DNA of 64,000 nucleotides, taken from the NCBI RefSeq assembly GCF_020880995.1, contig NZ_JAJISD010000016.1:43206-107205 (forward strand). The letters are read 5' to 3'. A program made the position numbers and the translations under genes. The notes below the pieces were generated by a model. That model had not been told where the DNA came from. It saw only the letters and a program-made list of their open reading frames with translations, and searched no databases. This document shows positions 55,783 through 64,000 of this stretch, piece by piece. Positions within the stretch are counted from its first letter, which is position 1. Each line of letters opens with the position of its first letter. The DNA comes from Reyranella aquatilis. GTDB lineage: Bacteria > Pseudomonadota > Alphaproteobacteria > Reyranellales > Reyranellaceae.

Positions 55783-56271
55783 ATGAAGTTCGAAGACGCC
55801 GTTCAGATTGCCCAAGGCCGGCCCAGGCCCGATGGTCGCTTCATCGAAGCGTGCACGGCCGTGGTGACCGCCGTGGAAGCAAAGGCGGACCAGAAGGTCG
55901 AAGCGCTTGTCAGTCGTGCCATTGGGTATGCAATGGGCAAACAGTACGAAAAGGCACTGAGCGATCTGGACGAGGCCGTTCGTCTGCATCCGACTTTCGA
56001 TCGAGCGTACGTCAATCGTGCCAATGTGTATTCGATCCTCCGCAAGGATCAGATGGCCTTGTCCGATTATGGTCGGTCGATTGATCTCAATCCCACGAAC
56101 CCCATCGCCTACATCGGCCGAGGCCAACTGCACAGGCGTCTGGGAATGATCGGTGAGGCCGTTGCCGATGTCGCAATGGCGTGCGCTCTTGATGAAGAGA
56201 ATCCCCATTACGTGCGCCTCTGGGAAGAACTGCTTGACGAATCCCAGGCAGCAGCCGCCAAGCCGAACTGA
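55783..56271 (+). CDS. TPR-repeat protein
   Basis: A 162-residue helical protein with about three tetratricopeptide units (KVEALVSRAIGYAMGKQYEKAL, AYVNRANVYSILRKDQMAL, AYIGRGQLHRRLGMIGEA, each shown in part). These repeats make a protein-binding groove. No signal peptide. ATG 55783 is the likely start; an upstream open stretch is AT-rich leader. Function and partner are unknown. It opens a patch of small genes with less GC-rich spacers. Confidence 0.8.
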   Translation: MKFEDAVQIAQGRPRPDGRFIEACTAVVTAVEAKADQKVEALVSRAIGYAMGKQYEKALSDLDEAVRLHPTFDRAYVNRANVYSILRKDQMALSDYGRSIDLNPTNPIAYIGRGQLHRRLGMIGEAVADVAMACALDEENPHYVRLWEELLDESQAAAAKPN

Positions 56272-56358
56272 CCGGCTGGCATTGCGGAACCGAGGTGGAG
56301 CAAGGGAGCGAAGCGACTACCTTCGGCCAGTCCGGAGACTTTCAGGAAGGGTGATGCG

Positions 56359-56793
56359 ATGGCTTCGAAACTCGGGACGATCCTGCTGATTGCGCTTTCC
56401 GGGTTTTTCGCGGCGCCTGTATTTGCCCAAGCCTCCGGGAGCATAGAAATCTTCGACATCATGGCGCCCGGCGAGCGGGCGACGGTCACGCCGGGCTGGG
56501 AATCCATCAACGCGCATCCGTTGGGGACGCGCGAGAATCCAGTGCGGGTGTTCCAGCCCGAAGGGCAGCGGATGTATCTGCGTCGGCTGATCTGTCCGGA
56601 CGGGGCGATGCCGGCGTTTCGCCGTATCTCGAGCCTCGGAGTGGGGCCCTACACGTCAATTCTCGACAGCTACGAAGTGAAGTGCGGAGACGTCGTGCAT
56701 GTCGTCGTGATGGATATGTACCATCCGCAACATTTCGAATGCCGCTCGGTTCCGGGGTTCTCGATCCGCAACGGCTGTACCGGTTCGTCCTAG
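56359..56793 (+). CDS. Exported protein of unknown function
   Basis: A 144-residue protein with a signal peptide (LGTILLIALSGFFAAPVFA-QA). The mature domain has four cysteines (LICPDG, VKCGD, FECRS, NGCTG), likely two disulfides, and a beta-rich pattern. No family recognised. It lies nine bases before the next exported protein gene, so the two form a small operon. Confidence 0.72.
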   Translation: MASKLGTILLIALSGFFAAPVFAQASGSIEIFDIMAPGERATVTPGWESINAHPLGTRENPVRVFQPEGQRMYLRRLICPDGAMPAFRRISSLGVGPYTSILDSYEVKCGDVVHVVVMDMYHPQHFECRSVPGFSIRNGCTGSS

Positions 56794-56802
56794 GCCGCCG
56801 GC

Positions 56803-57474
56803 ATGATCGCCCGCCTGACCTGTCTCGCCATCCTGTTGCTTTCGAGCATGGCTCTTGCGCAGGCCACGGGCGAGGCGCCGAAGGTTTGTACTGGTGTTGG
56901 CCTCTCCGGCTTCGACTACAAAGAGTATCAGGCCACGGAATGGCCGGAGGAAGCCCGCCGCATCGAGGCAGACGTTCCAAGCGTGGCGCGCCGGGGCGAC
57001 CGTCTTCGCCTGGCGATCGACGGTGGCAAGAGTATCGAACTACAGGATTGTCTCAACGGCGACGGCAGCTACGGCTATCTCTACGAGAGATTCGACGATC
57101 CCGGCCGCTTCTATGTTGTCCGTACTCCAGCGTACGAGGACTTCTACTACACGCTGGTGATGAGACGCACCGGCCGGCTGTTCACCGTCCATGGCGCGCC
57201 GGTCTGGGCTTCCGACAAGACGCGGTTCCTGACGGTGGCCTGTTCGCTTCAGCCGCCGCGCGGCACGCTGTCGATCTTTACGCCATCCGGCGATGGGCTG
57301 GCGACCGAGGCTGAAGTCGAGCTGCCCTGCGCGACCGAGAGCTGTTCGGCACGATGGGATTTCGAATCCTGGATCTCGGTCGCCTGTACGCCGCGCGACG
57401 ACACTGCAAAGAAGGGCAGGGAGTTCGTCCTGATGCGCGGCAGGGACGGAAAGTGGAACCGGTTCGGGCGTTAG
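56803..57474 (+). CDS. Exported protein of unknown function
   Basis: A 223-residue protein with a signal peptide (CLAILLLSSMALA-QA). The mature part is beta-rich, with cysteines in KVCTGV, QDCLNG, VACSLQ, LPCATESCS and VACTPR. It has the wording expected of a solvent-exposed periplasmic domain (GDRLRLAIDGGKSIEL, GYLYERFDDPGRFYVV). No known family was recognised. It is in the same direction as 56359-56793 and converges on a cyclase gene three bases away. Confidence 0.72.
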   Translation: MIARLTCLAILLLSSMALAQATGEAPKVCTGVGLSGFDYKEYQATEWPEEARRIEADVPSVARRGDRLRLAIDGGKSIELQDCLNGDGSYGYLYERFDDPGRFYVVRTPAYEDFYYTLVMRRTGRLFTVHGAPVWASDKTRFLTVACSLQPPRGTLSIFTPSGDGLATEAEVELPCATESCSARWDFESWISVACTPRDDTAKKGREFVLMRGRDGKWNRFGR

Positions 57475-57477
57475 GGC

Positions 57478-58245
57478 CTAGGATCCTTCAATGTTTCTGC
57501 GGGTGTTTCCGGGGGCTGCGTACAGTCTGATGGGCGCATCGAAGCCCTTGAGGGCATAGTCTCGCCCGGCGTCTTTCCAGGGGAGTGCGGGCGTACGGTC
57601 ATGCACCTGTTGCGTCACGAGGATCTCGCCTGGGACTGCGGCGGACTGCGCACGTGCGGCGACATTCACCACCGTGCCGATCGCGGTCAGATCACGATGG
57701 GAGTGACCGAACTCGCCAAACTTCATGACTCCCGAAGCGATCCCTATGCCGATGCCAAGCGACTGCTCATCGATGCCATGCTTACGTGCAAAGTCTGCGA
57801 ACCTGGCGCGACAATCCTCCTGCAGAAGATGTGCCGCTGCGACGGCGCGGGCGGCGTGGTCGGAATGCTTCACCGGGAAGTTGAATACCGCCATCACGGC
57901 GTCGCCGATCGTCTTGTTGAGCAATCCGTCCTGGGCCCAGATGGCGTTGCCGCAAGCGTCGTAGAAAGTATCGAGCAGTTCGGACATCGTCTCCGGCTGC
58001 AGGGTCTCCGTGAGGCCCGTATATCCCCGCAGGTCGGCGAACATCACCGACGCATCGATGTCGACGTTGCGGGCCCGCATGATCGTGGTGAAGGCCAGTT
58101 CGCAGAACGTACATGTATTGGGGTTCATCCGGCTGGGCTTGAGGCCGAAAGCCCGGAATGGCAGCGAGGTGATGCCGCGCAGAGGCACCGGCAGACGCAA
58201 ATTCTGCCAGCATCCCTTGCAGATCAGCGATGGAGACTGCGCCAT
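57478..58245 (-). CDS. Class III nucleotide cyclase with N-terminal Cys-pair motif
   Basis: A 255-residue soluble protein. The first 50 residues hold CKGCW and CTFCE, two CxxC pairs that look like a small zinc ribbon. The cyclase domain follows: metal Asp in MFADLRGYTGL, the adenine-contact Lys in LNKTIGDAVMAVF with the second metal Asp, and the transition-state Asn and Arg in TVVNVAARAQ. All residues needed for adenylate cyclase activity are present, unlike the two larger cyclases at 59554-62558. The zinc-ribbon fusion may localise or regulate it. Confidence 0.85.
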   Translation of the reverse strand: MAQSPSLICKGCWQNLRLPVPLRGITSLPFRAFGLKPSRMNPNTCTFCELAFTTIMRARNVDIDASVMFADLRGYTGLTETLQPETMSELLDTFYDACGNAIWAQDGLLNKTIGDAVMAVFNFPVKHSDHAARAVAAAHLLQEDCRARFADFARKHGIDEQSLGIGIGIASGVMKFGEFGHSHRDLTAIGTVVNVAARAQSAAVPGEILVTQQVHDRTPALPWKDAGRDYALKGFDAPIRLYAAPGNTRRNIEGS

Positions 58246-58347
58246 GAAGACCTCGCGGCCTGGACGTTGTTACGCCTAGTCGATCAACGCCTGATAAAAC
58301 GGATCTTGGGTACGCGGAGCTGCACATTCCATAGATGATCGTCCAGC

Positions 58348-59541
58348 CTAGGCTTTGTCCCACCCGTCGCGCGTCTGCGGCAGCTTCTTCTTCAGCAGCG
58401 CGCCGGCCACGACGTTGCGCAGGACCTCGGCCGTGCCGCCGCCGATGGTGAACATGCGGACGTCGCGGGCCATGCGTTCGAGCGGCAGTTCGCGGCTATA
58501 ACCGCGGGCGCCGAAGAACTGCAGGGCGTCGTTGACGACCTGGATGGCGCTTTCCGACGTGAAGACCTTGGCCTGGGCGGCCATCAGCATGTCGGGGAAG
58601 CCGCCTTCGCCCGAGCGCGCGGCGTTGTGGACCAGCGCGCGCGACGCCGCGAGCTTGATCGACATGTCCGCGAGCTTCCATTGCAGGCCCTGGAACTCGT
58701 TGATCGGCCGGCCGAACTGATGCCGCTTCTCGGACCAGTCGAGCGCCAGCCGGTAGGCGCCCTCGGCGATGCCGAGCGCCACGGTGGCGGCGCCGACGCG
58801 CTGGCTGTTGTAGGCGGTCATCAGGTCGGCGAAGCCCTTCTTCAGGCCGCGCGGCGGGATCACCAGCGCCGAGGGCGGGACGTCCATGTCCTCGAGGTCG
58901 ATCACCGCCTCGGGGATGCCGCGCAGGCCCATGGTCGGCTCGCGCTTGGTGATCTTGAGGCCCTTGGTCTCGTCGCGGATGGCGAGGAAGCCGCCGATAC
59001 CCTCGAAGGTGCCCTTCTCGTCGTAGACCTTGGCGAAGATCAGGTGCAGGCGCGAGACGCCGCCGCCGGTGATCCAGTGCTTGCGGCCGTTCAGGACGTA
59101 GCGGTTGCCCTTCTTGTCGGCGCGCGTGGTCATGCCGTTGGCGTCCGAGCCGGCGTCGGGCTCGGTGATGCAGATGGCGGGCTTGTCGCCGGCCAGCACC
59201 ATGTCGGCCGCCATCTTCTTCTGCTCTTCCGAGCCGTAGGCCATGACCGCGCTGATCGCGCCCATGTTGGTTTCGACGGCGATGCGGCCGGTGACGGCGC
59301 AGGCCGAGGAGAGCGCCTCGATGGCCAGCACCGCGTCGAGCCAGTTCTTGCCCTGGCCGCCATACTGGGTGGGGATCGTCATGCCGACCAGCTTCGCGTC
59401 CTTCAGCAGCTCGACATTGTCCCAGGGATACTGCTCGGTGCGGTCGACCTCGGCGGCGCGGGCGGCGACGGGGCCGGCGGCGAGTTCACGGGCGCGCGCC
59501 TGAAGGGCGAGCTGATCCGGGGACAGGGCGGACGGGTTCAT
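58348..59541 (-). CDS. Acyl-CoA dehydrogenase family protein resembling 3-sulfinopropanoyl-CoA desulfinase
   Basis: A 397-residue FAD-dependent ACAD-fold enzyme. FAD/substrate motifs are ICITEPDAGSDANGM, KHWITGGGVSRLHLIF and RHQFGRPINEFQGLQWKLADM. The catalytic glutamate is missing at both places where ACADs carry it: YNSQRVG has Gln, and FTIGGGTAEVLRN has Gly. This loss, the TEQYPWDNV and KLPQTRDGW words, and Arg86 in AVTGRIAVETN are what I recall of 3-sulfinopropanoyl-CoA desulfinase (Acd) of Advenella, which releases sulfite from its substrate. A desulfinase role is therefore likely but not certain; no pathway neighbour confirms it. Confidence 0.8.
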   Translation of the reverse strand: MNPSALSPDQLALQARARELAAGPVAARAAEVDRTEQYPWDNVELLKDAKLVGMTIPTQYGGQGKNWLDAVLAIEALSSACAVTGRIAVETNMGAISAVMAYGSEEQKKMAADMVLAGDKPAICITEPDAGSDANGMTTRADKKGNRYVLNGRKHWITGGGVSRLHLIFAKVYDEKGTFEGIGGFLAIRDETKGLKITKREPTMGLRGIPEAVIDLEDMDVPPSALVIPPRGLKKGFADLMTAYNSQRVGAATVALGIAEGAYRLALDWSEKRHQFGRPINEFQGLQWKLADMSIKLAASRALVHNAARSGEGGFPDMLMAAQAKVFTSESAIQVVNDALQFFGARGYSRELPLERMARDVRMFTIGGGTAEVLRNVVAGALLKKKLPQTRDGWDKA

Positions 59542-59553
59542 GGACGGCGGACC

Positions 59554-61062
59554 TCAGACGGTATCGACAGTGAAGATGGCGAGCGACGCGCTGCGGCCGC
59601 GGACGGCGGTGCTGCCCAGCGGCTTGAACACGAACTCGGTGCCGCAGCCGGCGCGCGTCGTCTCCGACAGCAGAATGCTCGTGCCATGATCCTTGTTCAA
59701 CTTCTCGAGGCGCGCGGCGAGGTTCACCGTGTCGCCTAGCAATGTGAAGCTGAGGCGCTGTCCCGCGCCGACCGATCCGCCGATGACCGAACCGGTGCTG
59801 ATCCCGATGCGGGTGGCGAACGGCACTTTCGCCTCACCGAAACGGCGGCCCGCGACGGCGCGCTGGATGTCGATGGCGGCGCGGATGGCCGCGGCCGCAT
59901 GGCCGGGACAGGCGAGCGGCATGTTGAAGGAGGCAAAGATACCGTCGCCGATGAAGGTGTTGACCACGCCGCCGTGCGCTCGAATCGGGGCGAGGACGGT
60001 TTCCAGGTAATCGTTCAGCGCACCGATCAGGTGCTCCGGCGGCAGGGTCTCGGCGATCGTCGTGAAGCCGGAGACGTCGGTGAACAGGATCGTCGCCTCG
60101 CGCGTTTCGCCGGCGAGCACCCCGTCGCCGCCCCGCTGCAGGATGGTCGAGGCGACGCTTTCGTCGACATAGCGGCCGAAAGTCTCGCGGATCCGCTCGC
60201 GCTCGCGCAGGCCCTCGACCATGGTGTTGAATTGGCCCGTCAGTTCCCCGACCTCGTCGTTCGAGGTGACCGGAATCCGAACCGTCATGTCGCCCTGTGC
60301 GACCGTCGACATCGCGCGCGACAGGATCCGGATGGGCCGCAGCAGCGAACGGCCGATGAAATAGACCGACACGACCACGCCCATCATCGCGATGGCGACA
60401 TCGGTCGCGATCTCGAAGTGCAGCTTCTCGCCTTCGTAGGAAACGAGGTCGATGACGACGGCGGCCATGGGCACGAGCGATATGACCAGCAGGGCGAAGC
60501 CGAGCTTCAGGCGATATCGCCCGAAGAAGAGCGACAGGTTGCGGCCGCTGCGCTCGAAGATGAAGGCGCAGAGACCGCCGAGATAGTCGCTTATGACGAA
60601 GTAGATGTAGGTGAAGTAGAAGAGCGGCAACAGCACGCAGAGGGCGATGGCGTCGGCGACCGTCTGTCTGGGAAGGGCCTGAAGGGTAGGATCCGGCGAG
60701 ACGAACGGCGCCGCGCTTCGGAAGCCCACCATGATCAGAGCCAGGAAGGCGACGCGCGCGGCGGTCAGAAGCGGAAGCTGGGTGAGCCGGCGCTGCACCT
60801 CATCGAACGAGCGCCGTCCTGCGAGAAACTCCTCGATCGGGAGGAACAGGGGCCGGCAGAGGAGATAGTTCATGCCGAGGAGCAGCAGGAGCCCGACGGC
60901 CATCGAACGCGGCGCGTAGGCCCAGGCATCGGCGAAAGCCACGAAGACCGTGGTGAAGACGATGTCCACGCCCGCAGCGGAGACGGCACGCAGCAGAAAG
61001 CGCTGTCGCAGCCGCCGGATCTCGGCACCGGACGCGATGGGGGACGCTTCGCCGGCCGTCAC
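59554..61062 (-). CDS. Membrane-bound class III cyclase with HAMP domain (second of tandem pair)
   Basis: A 502-residue protein. Six predicted N-terminal transmembrane helices (about 20-240) are followed by a HAMP linker (SLLRPIRILSRAMSTVAQGD) and a cyclase domain. Metal Asp residues are in ILFTDVSGFTTIAE and FIGDGIFASF; Asn/Arg are in GDTVNLAARLEKL. The position that normally holds the adenine-specifying Lys reads Thr (VNTFIGD). It starts at GTG 61062, overlapping the upstream cyclase stop by four bases (GTGA). It is a paralogue of that gene. Nucleotide specificity is uncertain; cAMP is the default. Confidence 0.85.
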   Translation of the reverse strand: MTAGEASPIASGAEIRRLRQRFLLRAVSAAGVDIVFTTVFVAFADAWAYAPRSMAVGLLLLLGMNYLLCRPLFLPIEEFLAGRRSFDEVQRRLTQLPLLTAARVAFLALIMVGFRSAAPFVSPDPTLQALPRQTVADAIALCVLLPLFYFTYIYFVISDYLGGLCAFIFERSGRNLSLFFGRYRLKLGFALLVISLVPMAAVVIDLVSYEGEKLHFEIATDVAIAMMGVVVSVYFIGRSLLRPIRILSRAMSTVAQGDMTVRIPVTSNDEVGELTGQFNTMVEGLRERERIRETFGRYVDESVASTILQRGGDGVLAGETREATILFTDVSGFTTIAETLPPEHLIGALNDYLETVLAPIRAHGGVVNTFIGDGIFASFNMPLACPGHAAAAIRAAIDIQRAVAGRRFGEAKVPFATRIGISTGSVIGGSVGAGQRLSFTLLGDTVNLAARLEKLNKDHGTSILLSETTRAGCGTEFVFKPLGSTAVRGRSASLAIFTVDTV

Positions 61063-62558
61063 CGGGCCGCTCCCACCCGATACACCACCACGCCATGATG
61101 CCCGCGAACGTCGGTCGTTCCGAGGCGCTCGCAGGTTTCCTGAGCACCGGCCGCCAGAATCGTGCTCTCGGCGGCCAGGATGCGGGTGCCGAACTTCTTG
61201 TTGAGTTGCTCGATCCGCGACGCCACGTTCACCGCATCGCCGAGCAGCGTGTAGCTGAGGCGGTTCTCGGTGCCGATCGTGACGCCGATCACCGGGCCGG
61301 TATTGATGCCGATGCGGGTGTGCAGAGCATGGCTGTGCGCGAATTGCGCACGGGCAAGCGCCTGCTGAATCTCCGTCGCCGCGGCGAGAGCGGCCGCGGC
61401 ATGATCGGGGAGGGCACGGGGCAGACCGAAGCTTGCGAACAGGCCGTCGCCGATGAAGCTGTTGACGATACCGCCATGGCGCTGGATCACCGGCACGACT
61501 GTGCCGAGATAGGCGTTCAGCAGGGCGGCCACTTCGGCGGGAGCGAGGCTCTCCGACAGGCCGGTGAAGCCCTCGATGTCGGTGAACATCAGCGTCGCCT
61601 CGGCCGTCGTATCGATGCTGCGGCCGGTGTTGCTGCGGTTCGACAGGATCGAGGTGGCCACGGCCTCGCTGACATACTTGCCGAACGTGTCGCGGAGATA
61701 GGCCTTCTCGGCGAGGCCTTCCACCATCTGGTTGAAGCGGCTGGCGGCGTGGCCCAGCTCGTCGTTGGAGGTCACGGGCAGGCGCACCGTGTAGTCGTTG
61801 TCGGCGACTCGGCGAAGGCCGCCGTCCAGCCGCGTGATCGGTCGCGTCAGCGCCTCGGAGATCCAGTAGTACATGAAGATCGCGCCCACCGCCGACGTGG
61901 CGACGTCGGACGAGACCTCGCGCACGAGCCGGTCGCCGGAATAGCTCAGCACGTCGGCGACCATCAGGACCATGGTGGCGAACGTGATGAACAGCAGCGC
62001 CATCGCGACCTTGCGGCTGAAGCGGCCGTTGAACTGCGAGATGTTCACGCCTCGCGCCCGGAACAGATACTGGCAAAGATGGTCGAGATAGGCGGCGACC
62101 ACGAAGAAGGTGAGGACGACGTCGAAGCCCGTGCCGACCGTGAGGTTGGCGATGACGTCGGGCCACTCGACCTGTTGCAGGGTGGCCCCGAAGGTGATGC
62201 CGAGCCGGTGGGACAGGAGACGCAGGGCCATCATGGGCGCGAACATCACGCCGACCACCAGGGCCGAATGCCGGGGCAACCGCGACAGCCGGGACTCGAT
62301 GTCGGCGAAGGGGACGCGACCCTCGATGAAGAGCCGGATCGGCCGGATCAGGACCCACGCGCCGAATCCCACGCCGACCACGAGGAACAGGGTCGAAACG
62401 GCCAGCGACGGCAGGAACACCTCCGGCGCCTCGTTCTGCACGCAATAGACGACCAGCGTGAACAGGTCGATCAGGAACGGCACCGACATCGCGAAGTAGT
62501 AGCGATGCACGAGGCTGGCGGGCACCTTCAGCGGTGCCGCGTCGGTCGATGCGGTCAT
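61059..62558 (-). CDS. Membrane-bound class III cyclase with HAMP domain (first of tandem pair)
   Basis: A 499-residue paralogue of the following gene with the same layout: six membrane helices (FLIDLFTLVVYCV first), HAMP region (SEALTRPITRLDGGLRRVAD) and cyclase domain. Metal Asp residues are in LMFTDIEGFTGLSE and FIGDGLFASFG; Asn/Arg are in GDAVNVASRIEQL. The usual Lys is Ser (VNSFIGD). ATG 62558 is used; the frame remains open upstream without signals. The membrane parts of the two proteins are clearly related but diverged. A sensory or paired role, perhaps as a heterodimer with one sensor each, is inference. Confidence 0.85.
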   Translation of the reverse strand: MTASTDAAPLKVPASLVHRYYFAMSVPFLIDLFTLVVYCVQNEAPEVFLPSLAVSTLFLVVGVGFGAWVLIRPIRLFIEGRVPFADIESRLSRLPRHSALVVGVMFAPMMALRLLSHRLGITFGATLQQVEWPDVIANLTVGTGFDVVLTFFVVAAYLDHLCQYLFRARGVNISQFNGRFSRKVAMALLFITFATMVLMVADVLSYSGDRLVREVSSDVATSAVGAIFMYYWISEALTRPITRLDGGLRRVADNDYTVRLPVTSNDELGHAASRFNQMVEGLAEKAYLRDTFGKYVSEAVATSILSNRSNTGRSIDTTAEATLMFTDIEGFTGLSESLAPAEVAALLNAYLGTVVPVIQRHGGIVNSFIGDGLFASFGLPRALPDHAAAALAAATEIQQALARAQFAHSHALHTRIGINTGPVIGVTIGTENRLSYTLLGDAVNVASRIEQLNKKFGTRILAAESTILAAGAQETCERLGTTDVRGHHGVVVYRVGAAR

Positions 62559-62617
62559 GCGCCCGTATAATGCGGATCGGGGCGGAGCGGAATGCCCCGC
62601 CCGCCGCAACGGGAGGC

Positions 62618-63709
62618 TCAGGCCGTCAGTTCACGCGCGGTGATGCGATACTTGAACTTGTCTGGATCGAGCGAATCGAGGAAGCCCGAGCGGTTCTCGG
62701 CCTGCGGGTACATCAGGAAGGCGATGGGGCCTTCCTTCGATCCCGGCAGCTTCACGTCGTGCGCGACGTTGTAGGCCAGCCAGTTGCCTTCCCACGAGCC
62801 GAACAGCGCCCGCCGCGCGGCGACGACCTTCGGGTCGGTCATCGCGAGGTTGGTCGGCGGCTCCTCCAGCACGACCTTGCGCACGTCGGCCGGGTCGACC
62901 GGCGTCCAGCCCGAGCCCGAGAGCCAGACCTCGGCGCGGCAGTGCTGGGCCTTGGACACGACCTCCGATCCCGCGCCCAGCGCCTTGAAGCCGAACTCCG
63001 ACGGCATGACGCGGATGCCGTAGACGTCGCGCGCCGGCAGGCCGACCGAGCGGGCGAGACCGACGAACAGGGCGTTCAGGTCGGCACACTTGCCGTTCAG
63101 GTTGCCGGTGCGGATCATCGTGGTGATGTCACCGACGCCGCAGCCCAGCGTCTTGGGATTGCGGAAGGTGTTCTCGACCACCCAGTCGTAGATCGCACGG
63201 GCCCGGGCGACGTCGCCCTGCTTGCCGCGCACGATTTCCTCGGCCGTTTCCTTCACCAGGCCATCGGTCGGCAGGAAGGTGGTCGGCATCAGGTTCAGCG
63301 CGCGCTCGGCATCGCCGAGCGGCGCGGCGTTGCCCTTGCCGGGCACGACCGAGCGGTTCTGCGCCTGGACCTGCGCCACGATCTCGATCGCGGGCGACTG
63401 CTGGTCGGCGGCCCATTCGACCCTGAGCATCTCGGCGCCATACTTGGGATCGCGCACCCGCTCGGCGACGCGGGCATTGCCGGTCCAGGTCACGTTGCCG
63501 GGGCGTTGCCAGTCCGGCGCCTCGAAGGTCGGCAGCGGGATCCACGCCCGGGTGGCGCCGGCTGTCGGCTCGACCCGGGTGGTCAGCACGTAGCTGCGCC
63601 AGCCCTTCGGCACCGGCGCATAGGTGACGGCCTGGGCCGACGCGAGGCGCGGCGCGAGACCGAGGGCGCCGGCGGCGAGGCCGGCCTTGAGCATGTCACG
63701 ACGATTCAT
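62618..63709 (-). CDS. Tat-exported transglutaminase-like protein
   Basis: A 363-residue protein with a twin-arginine leader (NRRDMLKAGLAAGALGLA, cleavage after RLASA). A beta-rich N-terminal domain precedes a transglutaminase-fold core with the catalytic triad: Cys in LNGKCADLNALFVGLAR, His in AQHCRAEVWLSG, and Asp in GWTPVDPADVRKV. Bacterial members are cysteine proteases or peptide-bond-forming enzymes, often uncharacterised. ATG 63709 follows a clear leader; the upstream frame has no sense. It lies 59 bases upstream of the cyclase pair on the same strand. Confidence 0.88.
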   Translation of the reverse strand: MNRRDMLKAGLAAGALGLAPRLASAQAVTYAPVPKGWRSYVLTTRVEPTAGATRAWIPLPTFEAPDWQRPGNVTWTGNARVAERVRDPKYGAEMLRVEWAADQQSPAIEIVAQVQAQNRSVVPGKGNAAPLGDAERALNLMPTTFLPTDGLVKETAEEIVRGKQGDVARARAIYDWVVENTFRNPKTLGCGVGDITTMIRTGNLNGKCADLNALFVGLARSVGLPARDVYGIRVMPSEFGFKALGAGSEVVSKAQHCRAEVWLSGSGWTPVDPADVRKVVLEEPPTNLAMTDPKVVAARRALFGSWEGNWLAYNVAHDVKLPGSKEGPIAFLMYPQAENRSGFLDSLDPDKFKYRITARELTA

Positions 63710-63905
63710 GGTGTTTCCTCCCAATGGCAAAAACTGCCGGGGAGGGCGGTCGTCCCGTCGTCGGGAGGAACCAGATCCATCCCGGACCAATCCGCGTCGC
63801 ACGCGACAGCGGTGAGTACCGGAAGGCACAGGATTGCAACGACCTGCGGCGCTCGTCAACGCCAACTCGATTCATCCACCTCATCCTGAGCGACCGTCGT
63901 GAGGG

Positions 63906-64000
63906 TCAAGCGTTTGCCCATGGCTTTTTGTCCCTGAGGATTGCGTTGAGGATGGTCACGAGCTTGCGCATGCAGGCGACGATGGCGACCTTTGCGGGCT
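63906..64000 (-). CDS. C-terminal part of an IS110-family transposase (partial)
   Basis: On the minus strand the frame entering from the window edge reads PAKVAIVACMRKLVTILNAI and then LRDKKPWANA before a TGA at 63908-63906. This is the standard ending of IS110-type transposases (Transposase_20 domain), whose N-terminal DEDD part would lie beyond the edge. The gap 63710-63905 holds a CCTCATCCTGAG repeat word (about 63879-63890) and the promoter region of the transglutaminase gene. Confidence 0.8.
   Translation of the reverse strand, partial: PAKVAIVACMRKLVTILNAILRDKKPWANA

Noticed and set aside
59554..62445. One 963-codon frame as a giant fused cyclase
   Set aside because: The first 460 codons are out of frame with the upstream cyclase and Arg/Pro-rich; the real gene starts at GTG 61062 with a four-base overlap.

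Overview
This 64 kb window is high-GC chromosomal DNA that reads as an alphaproteobacterium. The signs are an F1-ATPase zeta subunit (DUF1476) gene, the gene order purC-purS-purQ-purL-bolA-grxD, a free-standing rpsD, and many orphan solute-binding proteins. A soil or freshwater genus such as Reyranella would fit, but that is inference. No tRNA, rRNA, CRISPR array or complete insertion sequence was recognised. The only mobile-element gene is the tail of an IS110-type transposase at the right edge.

Left part (1-16 kb): an ABC-F ATPase, an enolase-superfamily enzyme divergent from citramalate synthase (cimA), an EmrAB-type efflux pair, a TrmJ-like RNA methyltransferase with an OsmC protein, rpsD with its own promoter and terminator, and an RND efflux pair (adaptor plus 1041-residue permease, no outer-membrane channel gene).

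14.7-30 kb is catabolic and accessory. An amidase, an O-acetyltransferase, an HpxZ/AtzH-like protein and an amidohydrolase lie in a row, followed by a family-5 solute-binding protein. Then come a 2OG-Fe(II) oxygenase, a divergent HxlR regulator/flavodoxin pair, and a LysR-controlled unit of a four-domain rhodanese protein plus a Bug-type binding protein. Two near-identical family-5 binding proteins lie in tandem; the duplication carried along the first codons of the neighbouring DODA-type dioxygenase, which survive as a fossil.

30-40 kb: a 1156-residue modular Calx-beta protein, then the purine operon with bolA and grxD, and a divergent diiron ferritin-like protein. 40-51 kb: two overlapping SDR genes, a unit of MaoC-type hydratase, Tat-exported beta-carbonic-anhydrase-like protein, polyprenyl-phosphate-type glycosyltransferase and methyltransferase, the zeta subunit, a YflT-like protein, a TRAP-type binding protein, a SulP transporter, a lipoprotein and a DUF4239 membrane protein.

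51.5-55.7 kb holds boxB and boxC of aerobic benzoyl-CoA degradation, with a GNAT and an Rrf2 gene divergent from them across a clear operator-like dyad. 55.7-57.5 kb is a patch of small genes of unknown function, two of them exported. 57.5-62.6 kb holds three class III nucleotide cyclases, two of them a tandem membrane-bound pair, and an acyl-CoA dehydrogenase homologue that closely resembles 3-sulfinopropanoyl-CoA desulfinase. A Tat-exported transglutaminase-like protein precedes the IS110 fragment.

Two families of dispersed palindromic repeats occur. The commoner one lies inside the pur operon (between purQ and purS) and inside the box operon (between boxC and boxB).
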